Source of the DNA: an uncultured Actinomycetes bacterium
Lineage (GTDB): Bacteria; Actinomycetota; Thermoleophilia; Solirubrobacterales; Solirubrobacteraceae
Length of the DNA: 20,714 nt
Assembly (NCBI GenBank): GCA_937888775.1
Contig: CALAQT010000288.1
Span: 1-20,714, forward strand
Reading direction: 5' to 3'
In this document: piece after piece, positions 7,302-14,328 of the stretch
Position numbering within the stretch: the first letter of the stretch is position 1
Layout: each line of letters opens with the position of its first letter
Notes under the pieces: generated by a model
What the model saw: the letters and a program-made list of their open reading frames with translations, nothing else
Databases searched by the model: none
Told to the model about the DNA's origin: nothing
Made by a program: the position numbers and the translations under genes

Positions 7302-8266
7302 CGCGTTCGTCCGACGACGCCCGCGGACGGCGGCACATCGGCCTTGGACCACTCGTCCCAGACGCCGATCAGCCCGTCGGCGAGCTCCGGAAAGCGGGGC
7401 GACCAGCCGGCGGCATGGGCGCGGCTCGGATCGACGATCACGGCCGGCATCTCGCCCGCCTTGGCGGGTCCGTGGGTCACGGTCAGCTCCGCGCCGCTAA
7501 CTTCGCGGACGGCGTCGACGACCTCCAGGACCGACAGCGAGTCCCCGGACCCGATAACCGTCGGGCCGGCCCACTCCTCACTGAGTAATGCGAGCCGCAT
7601 CGCCGCGACCACGTCGGCCACGTGAACGTAGTCACGGACCTGGCGCCCGTCGCCGTAGATCTCAAACGTCGTGCCCAGTCGGATCGCCCGCATCAGACGC
7701 GCCACGATGCTGTCCTTGGCCTGCATCCCCGGCCCGTAGACGTTGGTCAGCCGGATCCGCGCGCAGCGGAGCCCGTAGGAGGCGGTGTAGGCCGACATCA
7801 GCATCTCGCCTGCGGCCTTCGTCGAGCCGTAGGGCGTGAGGGGCTCAAGCGTCGCGGCTTCAGAGATCTTGGGCGCCCTCATCGGGCCGGTGACGGCGTT
7901 GGTCGACGCAAACGCCAGCGAGGTCACACCTGCGGCGCGACCCGCGGCGAGCAGCGCGTTGGTGCCGACGACGTTGGTGGCAAATGTGAGCTCGGGCTGC
8001 TCCAGCGAGCGCAACACCGACGTGACCGCTGCCAGGTGCACGATCGAGTCAAACCCGCCATCGAACGCTCTGCCGAGCACATCGTGGTCGGCGATATCGC
8101 CGACCACGATGTCGACATCCGGATTGGGATGGGGCTTCAGATCGACGACGCGAATCTTCGCACCGTCAGCCGACAGCTCAGAGACGACGTGGCGGCCGAT
8201 GAATCCGGAGCCGCCGGTCACGAGGATCCGCCGGCCGTCCAGGCCGACGGCGGGCGCAGCGCTCAC
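7298..8266 (-). CDS. NAD-dependent sugar epimerase/dehydratase (extended SDR)
   Basis: A 322-residue extended short-chain dehydrogenase acting on nucleotide sugars. The N-terminal nucleotide-binding motif is TGGSGFIG (17-24), followed by DIAD and HLAAVTSV. The active site comprises Ser121 (ASTNAVTG) and the YxxxK pair Tyr146/Lys150 in PYGSTKAAGE. The substrate loop LTNVYGPG and the RDYVHVADVV segment match UDP-glucose 4-epimerase-like enzymes. The exact substrate is not determinable. The start GTG 8266 is chosen because it overlaps the stop of the upstream SQD1-like gene as GTGA. A longer frame upstream is only the shadow of that gene. It is the middle gene of a three-gene envelope-sugar operon. 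Confidence 0.9.
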   Translation of the reverse strand: MSAAPAVGLDGRRILVTGGSGFIGRHVVSELSADGAKIRVVDLKPHPNPDVDIVVGDIADHDVLGRAFDGGFDSIVHLAAVTSVLRSLEQPELTFATNVVGTNALLAAGRAAGVTSLAFASTNAVTGPMRAPKISEAATLEPLTPYGSTKAAGEMLMSAYTASYGLRCARIRLTNVYGPGMQAKDSIVARLMRAIRLGTTFEIYGDGRQVRDYVHVADVVAAMRLALLSEEWAGPTVIGSGDSLSVLEVVDAVREVSGAELTVTHGPAKAGEMPAVIVDPSRAHAAGWSPRFPELADGLIGVWDEWSKADVPPSAGVVGRTR

Positions 8267-9453
8267 TTGGCCTGAGCCAGTTCCTTGCCGGTCTTGGGAA
8301 GCTCGCTGGTCGTCGCCGCCCACTTGACCGTCGGGCGGATCGCCGCCATGTCGACACGCTCCCGATAGCGCTCGACAACGTCGAACAGATGGTCGATCAG
8401 GGTCATGGAGAGCAGCGTCGGCTTGAGCCCGAGAGCTTCCAGCGCGGTGTGGACGACCTTGTAGTAATGGTCGTAGATCTCGACGCGGGGATTCTCGGTG
8501 TGCTCGATCGTGGCCGTGCCGGGGAACTCGTTGACGATCGTCTCGGCGATCTCGTTGATCGACATGGTCTCGGTCATCTGGTTGAAGACGCGGAACTCGC
8601 CGCGATCGGCGGGATTCTCGGACGCCAGCCGGATGCACTCGACCGTGTCGACGATGTTGATCAGGCCACGCGTCTGCGAGCCGTTGCCATAGACGGTCAG
8701 CGGATGACCGAGGACCGCCTGGATGACCATCCGGTTGAGCACCGTGCCGAACACGGCGTCGTAGTCAAAACGTGTGGCCAACCGGTCGTCGAGCTTGGTC
8801 TGCTCGGTGTCGGCGCCGTACACCACACCCTGGTTGAGGTCGGTGGCACGCAGCCCCCAGATCCGGCAGCCGAACTCGATGTTGTGGCTGTCGTGGACCT
8901 TGGAGCAGTGGTAGAACGAGCCAGGCTTCTTGGGATAGATCATCCGGTCCTTGCGGCCCTTGTGCTCGATCTCGATCCAGCCTTCCTCGATGTCGATGTT
9001 GGGCTGGCCGTACTCGCCCATCGTGCCCAGCTTGACCAGGTGAATGTCGCGATCTACGTCGGCGATCGCGTACATCACGTTGAGGTTGCCGACGACGTTG
9101 TTGGTCTGGGTGTAAACGGCGTGCGCCTGGGAGATCATCGAGTACGGAGCGGCGCGCTGCTCGGCGAAGTGGACGATCGTGTCAGGATGAAAGTCGCGCA
9201 CCATCTGGTGCACGAAGTCGGCTTCGCGCAGATCGCCCACGTAGGACTTGATCGACTTGCCGGAGATCTCGCTCCAGGCGGTGAGACGCTCATCGAGCGT
9301 GGAGATGGGGATCAGGCTCTCCACCCCCATCTCGACGTCATAGCCACGGCGGGCGAAGTTGTCGTTGACGGCTACATCGTGGCCGAGGTTTGACAGATGT
9401 AGCGCGGTCGGCCACCCGAGGTAGCCGTCACCGCCCAGAACCAAGACTCGCAT
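8263..9453 (-). CDS. sqdB: SQD1-like UDP-sulfoquinovose synthase
   Basis: A 396-residue SDR closely resembling SQD1/SqdB, which converts UDP-glucose and sulfite to UDP-sulfoquinovose. The N-terminus MRVLVLGGDGYLGWPTALHL is the family NAD-binding motif. VHFAEQRAAPYSM (94-106) and the catalytic residues Thr144 (KLGTMGEYG), Tyr181 and Lys185 (FYHCSKVHDSHN) fall within one residue of the plant SQD1 positions. RATDLNQGVVYG and VYGNGSQTRG are also conserved. ATG 9453 has GGAG seven bases upstream (9461-9464). It heads the operon with a second epimerase and a DPM1-like glycosyltransferase. No SqdX/SQD2 sulfolipid transferase is adjacent, so the product may enter a lipid or a surface glycan. The family call is strong; the pathway is inference. 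Confidence 0.9.
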   Translation of the reverse strand: MRVLVLGGDGYLGWPTALHLSNLGHDVAVNDNFARRGYDVEMGVESLIPISTLDERLTAWSEISGKSIKSYVGDLREADFVHQMVRDFHPDTIVHFAEQRAAPYSMISQAHAVYTQTNNVVGNLNVMYAIADVDRDIHLVKLGTMGEYGQPNIDIEEGWIEIEHKGRKDRMIYPKKPGSFYHCSKVHDSHNIEFGCRIWGLRATDLNQGVVYGADTEQTKLDDRLATRFDYDAVFGTVLNRMVIQAVLGHPLTVYGNGSQTRGLINIVDTVECIRLASENPADRGEFRVFNQMTETMSINEIAETIVNEFPGTATIEHTENPRVEIYDHYYKVVHTALEALGLKPTLLSMTLIDHLFDVVERYRERVDMAAIRPTVKWAATTSELPKTGKELAQAK

Positions 9454-9603
9454 ACGGACGCTCCAATACCTTCACTTGACATCAAGATCTTCAGCACTCT
9501 CGGCCTGGCAGAACTACCCGTCACGCGGCCAAATGCAACGATCGCTGGCCTAAGAAGCGCACGAGAATAGCCGACCGGGCTAACACAAGTAGGCCCGGAG
9601 CCA

Positions 9604-9626
9604 CATAATGTTACGGAAACGTTATG
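9604..9626. promoter_or_regulatory. Imperfect palindrome, possible operator/promoter
   Basis: CATAATGTT (9604-9612) and AACGTTATG (9618-9626) are inverted repeats with one mismatch and a five-base spacer, in the 210-base intergenic stretch between sqdB and the lytic transglycosylase unit. TAATGT at 9606-9611 inside it fits a TAnnnT -10 box for the rightward transcript. The A/T-rich bases stand out from the GC-rich surroundings. No regulator is identified. Confidence 0.35.
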
Positions 9627-9663
9627 CGATCCGCTTCTGGCCAGGCGGAGCCTTTAGCAGCAA

Positions 9664-9831
9664 ATGCTACCTTCGGCTGCGCCCGTGACGGAGCAGATCC
9701 TCAACGCCCCGCCGCCGATCCGCCTCCGCTCGCCGGACGGCAACCCGCTGTTCTTCCTGCTCGGGCTCCCCGACCGCGTGCGGACCGCCGCGCAGGCCGC
9801 ACGCTGCCGGGACCTCGCGCTACGGACATGA
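9664..9831 (+). CDS. Small 55-residue ORF coupled to the lytic transglycosylase
   Basis: ATG 9664 opens a 55-codon frame whose TGA (9829-9831) overlaps the ATG of the transglycosylase as ATGA, the same coupling used by other gene pairs in this window. GGAG lies at 9647-9650, thirteen bases upstream, a rather long spacing. The product starts MLPSAAPVTEQILNAPPPIR, continues with LRSPDGNPLFFLLGLPDRVR and ends with an Ala/Arg-rich stretch. It has no clear membrane helix or known motif, and I do not recognise it. An internal GTG at 9685 is an alternative start. It may be a leader peptide that couples translation, a real small protein, or a chance frame. Confidence 0.45.
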   Translation: MLPSAAPVTEQILNAPPPIRLRSPDGNPLFFLLGLPDRVRTAAQAARCRDLALRT

Positions 9832-11306
9832 GCCCGGCCGCTCGCGGCCCCACCCGCGCTCCGCGACGCCGCCGAGCCATCGGGCACCGAGGGCCAAGCC
9901 GCCAGGTTCGGCGCCGGCGCCTGGCCCTTGGTGGGGCCGGCCTGGCGGTGCTGGTGGCCGCGCTGATCTCTGCGCTGGGCGGTGGCGGACTGCCGCGTCT
10001 GCCGCGTCCCGGGCCGGGACCGTCGGTCCAGGCCGGCAATCCGTTCGGCTACTCAACCTCGCAGGCAGCCCAGTTCGTCGCGCGGGCGACCGCCGGCAGC
10101 GCACATGTGCTGTTCACCAAGAGCCCCGGCGGCGTGATCGCCACCGCGGCGCGGGTGGCCGCTTACCGGCGGCTGATCGACCAGGCGACAGCCGGGACCG
10201 GAATCGACCCCAATCTGCTGGAAGGTCTGGTGTTCGTCGAGAGCGCGGGGCGCCCGCAGATCATCGCGGGCTCCGATCCGGCGGATGCCGCCGGGCTGAC
10301 CCAGATCCTGGCCCAGACCGGCCAGTCCCTGCTGGGCATGCACATCAACCTCGCGCGCAGCCGGCAGCTCACGACCGAGATCGCCAACGCCGGAGCCTAC
10401 GCAACGCTCACACGGCTGCTGGCGCGCCGCGCCGCCATCGACGACCGCTTCGACCCGCCCAAGGAACTGGCCGCCACGGTCCGCTATCTGCAGCTGGCCC
10501 AGCGACAATTCGGCCGCGCCGACTTGGCCATCGTCTCCTACCACATGGGCATCGGCAACCTGCAGCAAGTGCTCGACGACTACAACGGCGGTCGCCCGGT
10601 GCCCTACGCGCAGTTGTACTTCGACACCACACCGACCCGCCACGCGGCGGCCTACGACCTGCTCAACGGGTTCGGCGATGACTCCTCGCTTTACTACTGG
10701 CGCGTCCTCGGAGCGGTGCAGGTGATGGCGCTCTATCGCCATGACCGCGGCGCCCTGTACCGCCTGGCCAGACTTCAGACGGCCACCGATTCTGCGGCCG
10801 AGGTCCTGCACCCGCCCGATCGCACGCCGAGCTTCTCGGACCCCTCCATGCTGGATCAGGCCTACCAGAACCGTACGGTCGTGCCGCTACCTGCCGACCC
10901 GGCACGGCTGGGCCTGGCCTACGGCGCTCAGATGGGCGCGTCGGCCACGAGCGTCGGCGCGCCCGTGGCGCTCTACCGGGGTCTTCGCCCGACGGCACTG
11001 GCGATGCTGATCGGCATGGCACACGACGTGCGCGCCCTGACACGCGCGTCGGCGCCGCTGACCGTTGCGAGGGCCGTCACCGACACGCGCTATCAGCGTG
11101 CGATCGGGATTTCGGACCCGCCCGCCACCACCGGTTACAAGTTCGCGCTGTTGCGGCGCTACGCGAACGTCCGCCAGGCGACAGCACTGCAGGACGTGCT
11201 TGACCGGCTGCAGGCGCTCAACCTAATCGCCTGGGCGCGCGAGCCGACCACGATCGAGGTTACCGTCGCCTCCGACGCGGCCGGCGTGATCGCGGGCGGG
11301 GCCTAG
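9828..11306 (+). CDS. Membrane-anchored lytic transglycosylase (SLT fold)
   Basis: A 492-residue protein. A very basic N-terminus (about residues 8-32) precedes a membrane segment (33-50) and a Gly/Pro-rich linker, so the rest is extracytoplasmic. The lysozyme-like domain starts near residue 115. GIDPNLLEGLVFVESAGRP carries the probable catalytic Glu138, followed by AAGLTQIL. Later, TVRYLQLAQRQFGRADLAIVSYHMGIGN (218-244, in two parts) matches the SLT domain end with its YNxGxGN motif. It would cleave peptidoglycan glycan strands. The C-terminal 180 residues are unassigned. ATG 9828 is preferred over an upstream frame extension because it overlaps the small ORF stop and directly precedes the basic-plus-membrane leader. 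Confidence 0.85.
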   Translation: MSPAARGPTRAPRRRRAIGHRGPSRQVRRRRLALGGAGLAVLVAALISALGGGGLPRLPRPGPGPSVQAGNPFGYSTSQAAQFVARATAGSAHVLFTKSPGGVIATAARVAAYRRLIDQATAGTGIDPNLLEGLVFVESAGRPQIIAGSDPADAAGLTQILAQTGQSLLGMHINLARSRQLTTEIANAGAYATLTRLLARRAAIDDRFDPPKELAATVRYLQLAQRQFGRADLAIVSYHMGIGNLQQVLDDYNGGRPVPYAQLYFDTTPTRHAAAYDLLNGFGDDSSLYYWRVLGAVQVMALYRHDRGALYRLARLQTATDSAAEVLHPPDRTPSFSDPSMLDQAYQNRTVVPLPADPARLGLAYGAQMGASATSVGAPVALYRGLRPTALAMLIGMAHDVRALTRASAPLTVARAVTDTRYQRAIGISDPPATTGYKFALLRRYANVRQATALQDVLDRLQALNLIAWAREPTTIEVTVASDAAGVIAGGA

Positions 11307-11326
11307 CCCGGCCGGCTGTATCGGTG

Positions 11327-11332
11327 TAGGTT
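11327..11332 (+). promoter_or_regulatory. Putative -10 box for leaderless dehalogenase mRNA
   Basis: TAGGTT followed by six bases (TGCGAC) and the GTG start at 11339. This is the same hexamer, spacing and start codon as the DNA methyltransferase promoter (TAGGTT, GACGAC, GTG). There is no Shine-Dalgarno before the GTG. Confidence 0.5.
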
Positions 11333-11338
11333 TGCGAC

Positions 11339-12223
11339 GTGACCGACGCCGTCCGCATCGCTGAGGAGTTGCTGGACGGACTTCCGGACTTCGCCTTCAG
11401 GGCGCATTACCGAGAACTCGACGGGCTGCGCCTGGCCCATCTCGATGAGGGGGCGGGCCCGCCGGTGCTCTTCTGCCACGGCGAGCCGACGTGGTCGTTT
11501 CTGTGGCGCAAGGTGATCCCGCCGGTTCTCGACGCGGGCTACCGGTGCATCGCGCCAGATCTGCCCGGATTTGGCCGCTCGGACAAGCCGGTGGCGCTGG
11601 ACTGGTACAGCTATGACCGGCACACCGAGGCAGTCGCAGCGTTGCTGGAGGAGCTTGATCTTCACGGCGCGACGGTGGTCGTTCACGATTGGGGCGGACC
11701 GATCGGACTACGGCTGGCGGTGGAGCATCCCGAGCGGATCGCCAAGCTCGTGGTGCTCGACACGGGACTGTTCACGGGCCATCAGCAGATGACCGACGCC
11801 TGGCTGGCGTTCCGGGATTTCGTGGCCCGCACCGAGGATCTGCCCGTCGGCTTCCTGGTCAAGGGTGCGTGCGCGCGTGACCCGGGTGAGGCCGTGATCG
11901 CCGCCTACGAGGCGCCGTTTCCCGACGCAGCGTCCAAGGCCGGGGCTCGGGCGTTTCCGCTGATCCTCCCCACCTCGCCGACGATGCCGGGGGCGGCGGC
12001 CGGCCAGCGCGTGCTCGACGCCCTGCGGGGCGATCAGCGTCCGAAGCTGATCCTGTGGGCCGACTCAGACCCCGTCCTGCCGCTGAAGACCGGTCGGCGC
12101 TTTGCCCAGGCGCTTGGAGCCGAGGTCGATCACGTGATCGCCAACGCCGGCCACTTCCTCCAGGAGGACGCGGGTGCCGAGATCGGGGCGCTGATCGCCG
12201 CCTGGCTGCAGTCGGGCGTCTAG
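11339..12223 (+). CDS. Haloalkane dehalogenase (alpha/beta hydrolase, HLD-I-like)
   Basis: A 294-residue cytoplasmic hydrolase that replaces a halogen on an alkyl carbon with a hydroxyl. HGEPTWSFLWRK (47-58) forms the oxyanion region. Nucleophile Asp117 lies in VVVHDWGGPIG, with the halide-binding Trp118 next to it and a candidate second halide Trp at 155 in the cap. The acid is probably Asp244 (WADSDPVLP) and the base His272 (NAGHFLQED). APFPDAASKAGARAFP (192-207) matches the cap-core segment of DhlA-type enzymes. Length is normal. The start is GTG 11339, supported by the -10 box position. The stop codon lies inside a palindrome half-site. Actual substrates cannot be told from sequence, and members may act on other halogenated compounds. 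Confidence 0.88.
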   Translation: MTDAVRIAEELLDGLPDFAFRAHYRELDGLRLAHLDEGAGPPVLFCHGEPTWSFLWRKVIPPVLDAGYRCIAPDLPGFGRSDKPVALDWYSYDRHTEAVAALLEELDLHGATVVVHDWGGPIGLRLAVEHPERIAKLVVLDTGLFTGHQQMTDAWLAFRDFVARTEDLPVGFLVKGACARDPGEAVIAAYEAPFPDAASKAGARAFPLILPTSPTMPGAAAGQRVLDALRGDQRPKLILWADSDPVLPLKTGRRFAQALGAEVDHVIANAGHFLQEDAGAEIGALIAAWLQSGV

Positions 12224-12277
12224 TGCCGTGATTCAGAAAGTGCGCGCCAGCCTCCCGAGATCTCGAATCACGACACT
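12220..12277. repeat. Inverted repeat between convergent genes
   Basis: AGTGCCGTGATTC (12222-12234) and GAATCACGACACT (12265-12277) are 13-base inverted arms with one mismatch around a 30-base spacer that contains GAGATCTC. The repeat begins in the dehalogenase stop codon and sits between convergent stops. The half-site CTAGTGyCGTGAT recurs at 14307. It may be a bidirectional terminator without T-tract, a protein-binding site, or a short dispersed element. Confidence 0.6.
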
Positions 12278-12294
12278 CGCGCGCTGCGCCGCGC

Positions 12295-13329
12295 TCAGAC
12301 GACCTGTGTCTCGCGTTCGGACGGTTCCGTTTCGCCCGGCGCGTTGGCCGAGGTCTCGGCCGGAGGTGCCGCGGCCTCGGTCTTGGCCGGCATGGTCCCC
12401 GGCGTCGTCGCAGCCGGCGTCGTCGCAGCCGGCGTCGTCGCAGCCGGCGTCGTCGCAGCCGGCGTGCCGGGCGCCTGGTCGTCGGTCCCGCTGATCGTCC
12501 TGCGCATCCGTGCCTCGTATGCCGCACGCGCGGACTGGTCGGGCGCTGCCAGCACCTGGTCGGCCTTCAGCAGCCTGGCGAGCGCGTCCGCCGTGCGGAG
12601 TGGCAGCAGCGCTGTCAGACGTATCGTCGCACGCATCGACTTCGGCACATAGACCTCGAAGCGTCCCGTCTGGAGCGCCTCGACGATCGCCTCAGCTACG
12701 TCCTCGGGCTCGGGTGTCTTGAGTCCTCGCATTTGCGGAACTCCGGAGTACAGCTCTGTATTGACGCCAATCGGCATCACAACAGTTACTTGGATGCCCG
12801 ACCCGCGCAACTCCTGGCGGAGGGAGTCGCTCAGGCCAACGACGGCGTGCTTGGTGGCGCTGTAGGTTGCGCCATTTACGGCGCCGCCCTTTCCGGCAAT
12901 CGAAGCGATGTTGACGAGGTGGCCGCTGCCACGCCGTGTGAACCGCTTCAGCGCCAGCTTGGAGCCGAAGATGACGCCGTGCAGGTTGATGTCCACCATC
13001 CGCCGCGCGGTGGCGTCGGTCTCATCGACGAACGGACCGATCGGCATGATGCCGGCGTTGTTGATCAGCACGTCGAGCGGTCCCAGGCGCGTCTCGACCT
13101 CGGTCAGGAAGCTCTCAAAGCTCACCGGATCGGTGACGTCGACCGCCAGGCCGACCGTCTCGGCGCCCAGCTCCCGCGCCGTCTGCTCGGCCAGCGGTGC
13201 CTCGATGTCGCCGATCGCCACCCGCGCGCCCTGCCGGATCAGCGCCGCGGCCGTGGCCCGACCGATCCCGCGCCCCCCACCGGTGATTGCCACTACCTGC
13301 CCGGCCAGCGATCGTGGGGCCTTCGCCAT
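12295..13329 (-). CDS. SDR oxidoreductase with repetitive C-terminal tail
   Basis: A 344-residue protein. Residues 1-275 form a classical short-chain dehydrogenase with cofactor motif TGGGRGIG (16-23), NNAG (90-93), Ser143 (VNIASIAG) and YSATK (Tyr156, Lys160). PIGVNTELYSG follows, as in members acting on lipophilic alcohols or ketones. The substrate is unknown. Beyond the normal end, a roughly 60-residue tail holds four PAATT units and then a Pro/Ala/Glu-rich stretch, likely disordered, which is unusual for this family. The start has a textbook AGGAGG at 13337-13342. It is divergent from the alpha/beta hydrolase gene across a 110-base spacer and convergent with the dehalogenase. Confidence 0.88.
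   Translation of the reverse strand: MAKAPRSLAGQVVAITGGGRGIGRATAAALIRQGARVAIGDIEAPLAEQTARELGAETVGLAVDVTDPVSFESFLTEVETRLGPLDVLINNAGIMPIGPFVDETDATARRMVDINLHGVIFGSKLALKRFTRRGSGHLVNIASIAGKGGAVNGATYSATKHAVVGLSDSLRQELRGSGIQVTVVMPIGVNTELYSGVPQMRGLKTPEPEDVAEAIVEALQTGRFEVYVPKSMRATIRLTALLPLRTADALARLLKADQVLAAPDQSARAAYEARMRRTISGTDDQAPGTPAATTPAATTPAATTPAATTPGTMPAKTEAAAPPAETSANAPGETEPSERETQVV
12401..12465. repeat. 15-bp tandem repeat, four copies
   Basis: GGCGTCGTCGCAGCC occurs four times without mismatch (12401-12460) plus five bases of a fifth copy. It encodes the PAATT repeats in the tail of the SDR on the minus strand. The unit is a multiple of three, so copy number can vary without breaking the frame. 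Confidence 0.95.
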
Positions 13330-13354
13330 GATTCATCCTCCTGATTGGATCGGT

Positions 13355-13367
13355 GGCGCGATGCGCC
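13355..13367. promoter_or_regulatory. Small palindrome in divergent spacer
   Basis: GGCGC and GCGCC around a three-base loop, in the spacer between the divergent SDR and alpha/beta hydrolase genes. It is a candidate operator, but short GC palindromes are common in such DNA. Confidence 0.2.
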
Positions 13368-13428
13368 GGTCGTTGGTATAGGACAGTACCGCGCCACGAC
13401 GGGCGGCGTCTTCAGTGGATCATGCGGA

Positions 13429-13434
13429 TATCCT
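13429..13434 (+). promoter_or_regulatory. Putative -10 box for alpha/beta hydrolase gene
   Basis: TATCCT with five bases before ATG 13440. It is the same hexamer as in front of the LLM gene (17624-17629). If it is real, the in-frame ATG at 13422 lies upstream of the transcript and cannot be the start. Confidence 0.4.
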
Positions 13435-13439
13435 GCGTC

Positions 13440-14291
13440 ATGGTGGCCCATTTCCGCTACGACGGGCAGGGACTGGCCTACACCGTGTACGGGTCCGGCT
13501 CCCGCACGACGGTGCTGATGCCCGGACTGCTGCTGTCGCAGAAGATGCAGTCGCGGCTCGCGCGCGAGCTCGCCACCACTGACAACCGCGTGGTGACCTT
13601 CGACCCGCTCGGCCACGGTGACTCCGACCGTCCGCGGGACATGTGGCGCTATTCGATGTCGGCGTTCGCCAAGCAGGCCGTCGCCCTGCTCGACCACCTG
13701 GAGGTGCCCACAGCGGTGATCGGCGGCACCTCGCTGGGTGCCAACATCACGCTCGAGATCGCCTCGCTGGCTCCAGAACGGGTCCGCGGAATGATCATCG
13801 AGATGCCCGTGCTCGACAACGCGATCCCAGCCTGCGCGGCGGCCTTCACCCCACTCCTGTTCGCGCTGACGTTCGGCGAGCCCGTGATGAAGATGATCGC
13901 CCGGGGGGTAGCGCTGATCCCCCGCGCCCGCGTGCCGTTCCTGGCCGAGATCGGGCTCGACGCGATCGCCCAGCCGCCGGGCCCCAGCGGGGCGGTGCTG
14001 CAGGGCATCCTGTTCGGGCGCACCGCGCCGGACCACACCGAGCGCTGCACCTTCACGGCGCCGACGCTGGTGATCGGACATCCGCGCGACCCGTTGCATC
14101 CGTTCTCCGACGCGGACATGCTCGCTTCCGAGCTTCCCAATGCGCGCCTGATCGACGCCAACTCGATCATCGAGCTGCGCCTGCGGCCCAAGCGCCTGAC
14201 GGCGAAGATCGCCGACTTCGTGGGCGATTGCTGGAGTGAGCCGGTCTCGGCACGCGGGACCGGCCGGCGCCCCGCCGCGCGCGCGTCCTGA
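13440..14291 (+). CDS. Alpha/beta hydrolase, catalytic His not evident
   Basis: A 283-residue alpha/beta-hydrolase fold protein. VVTFDPLGHGDSDRP (51-65) and the nucleophile elbow GGTSLGAN (Ser98) are canonical, and TLVIGHPRDPLHPFSDAD carries a plausible acid. After the last strand, where a GH motif normally gives the catalytic His, the sequence reads IDANSIIELRLRPKRL, and no His follows. The protein may use another His (two lie in HPRDPLHP), or may be a non-catalytic or differently acting member. ATG 13440 is chosen from the -10 box at 13429; ATG 13422 and GTG 13443 are alternatives. The last ~20 residues are basic and non-conserved. The substrate is unknown. Confidence 0.8.
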   Translation: MVAHFRYDGQGLAYTVYGSGSRTTVLMPGLLLSQKMQSRLARELATTDNRVVTFDPLGHGDSDRPRDMWRYSMSAFAKQAVALLDHLEVPTAVIGGTSLGANITLEIASLAPERVRGMIIEMPVLDNAIPACAAAFTPLLFALTFGEPVMKMIARGVALIPRARVPFLAEIGLDAIAQPPGPSGAVLQGILFGRTAPDHTERCTFTAPTLVIGHPRDPLHPFSDADMLASELPNARLIDANSIIELRLRPKRLTAKIADFVGDCWSEPVSARGTGRRPAARAS

Positions 14292-14306
14292 AGCAGCGGC
14301 GGCGTT

Positions 14307-14328
14307 CTAGTGTCGTGATCGACACTAG
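14307..14328. repeat. Perfect palindrome sharing half-site with 12220
   Basis: CTAGTGTCG (14307-14315) and CGACACTAG (14320-14328) are perfect 9-base arms with loop TGAT. The first 13 bases match 12220-12232 with one difference. The palindrome lies sixteen bases after the hydrolase stop and directly before the truncated aldo/keto reductase frame. It could be a terminator stem, an operator, or the edge of a rearranged segment. Confidence 0.7.

Noticed and set aside
8389..9393. A 334-codon open frame on the + strand
   Set aside because: It is antisense to the SQD1-like gene, whose family motifs are complete. The + strand product is a GC-driven Asp/Val/Leu-rich shadow.
9624..9827. N-terminal extension of the lytic transglycosylase in frame
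   Set aside because: The extension is Pro/Arg-rich and motif-free. The ATG at 9828 overlaps the small ORF stop and directly precedes a basic-plus-membrane leader.
12401..12465. Short regular repeats resembling a CRISPR array
   Set aside because: The units are 15 bases, directly adjacent without spacers, and lie in a coding frame (PAATT repeats).
13353..13439. Upstream extension of the alpha/beta hydrolase, including ATG 13422
   Set aside because: The residues are unlike the family N-terminus, and a TATCCT box lies between 13422 and 13440, arguing that transcription starts downstream.
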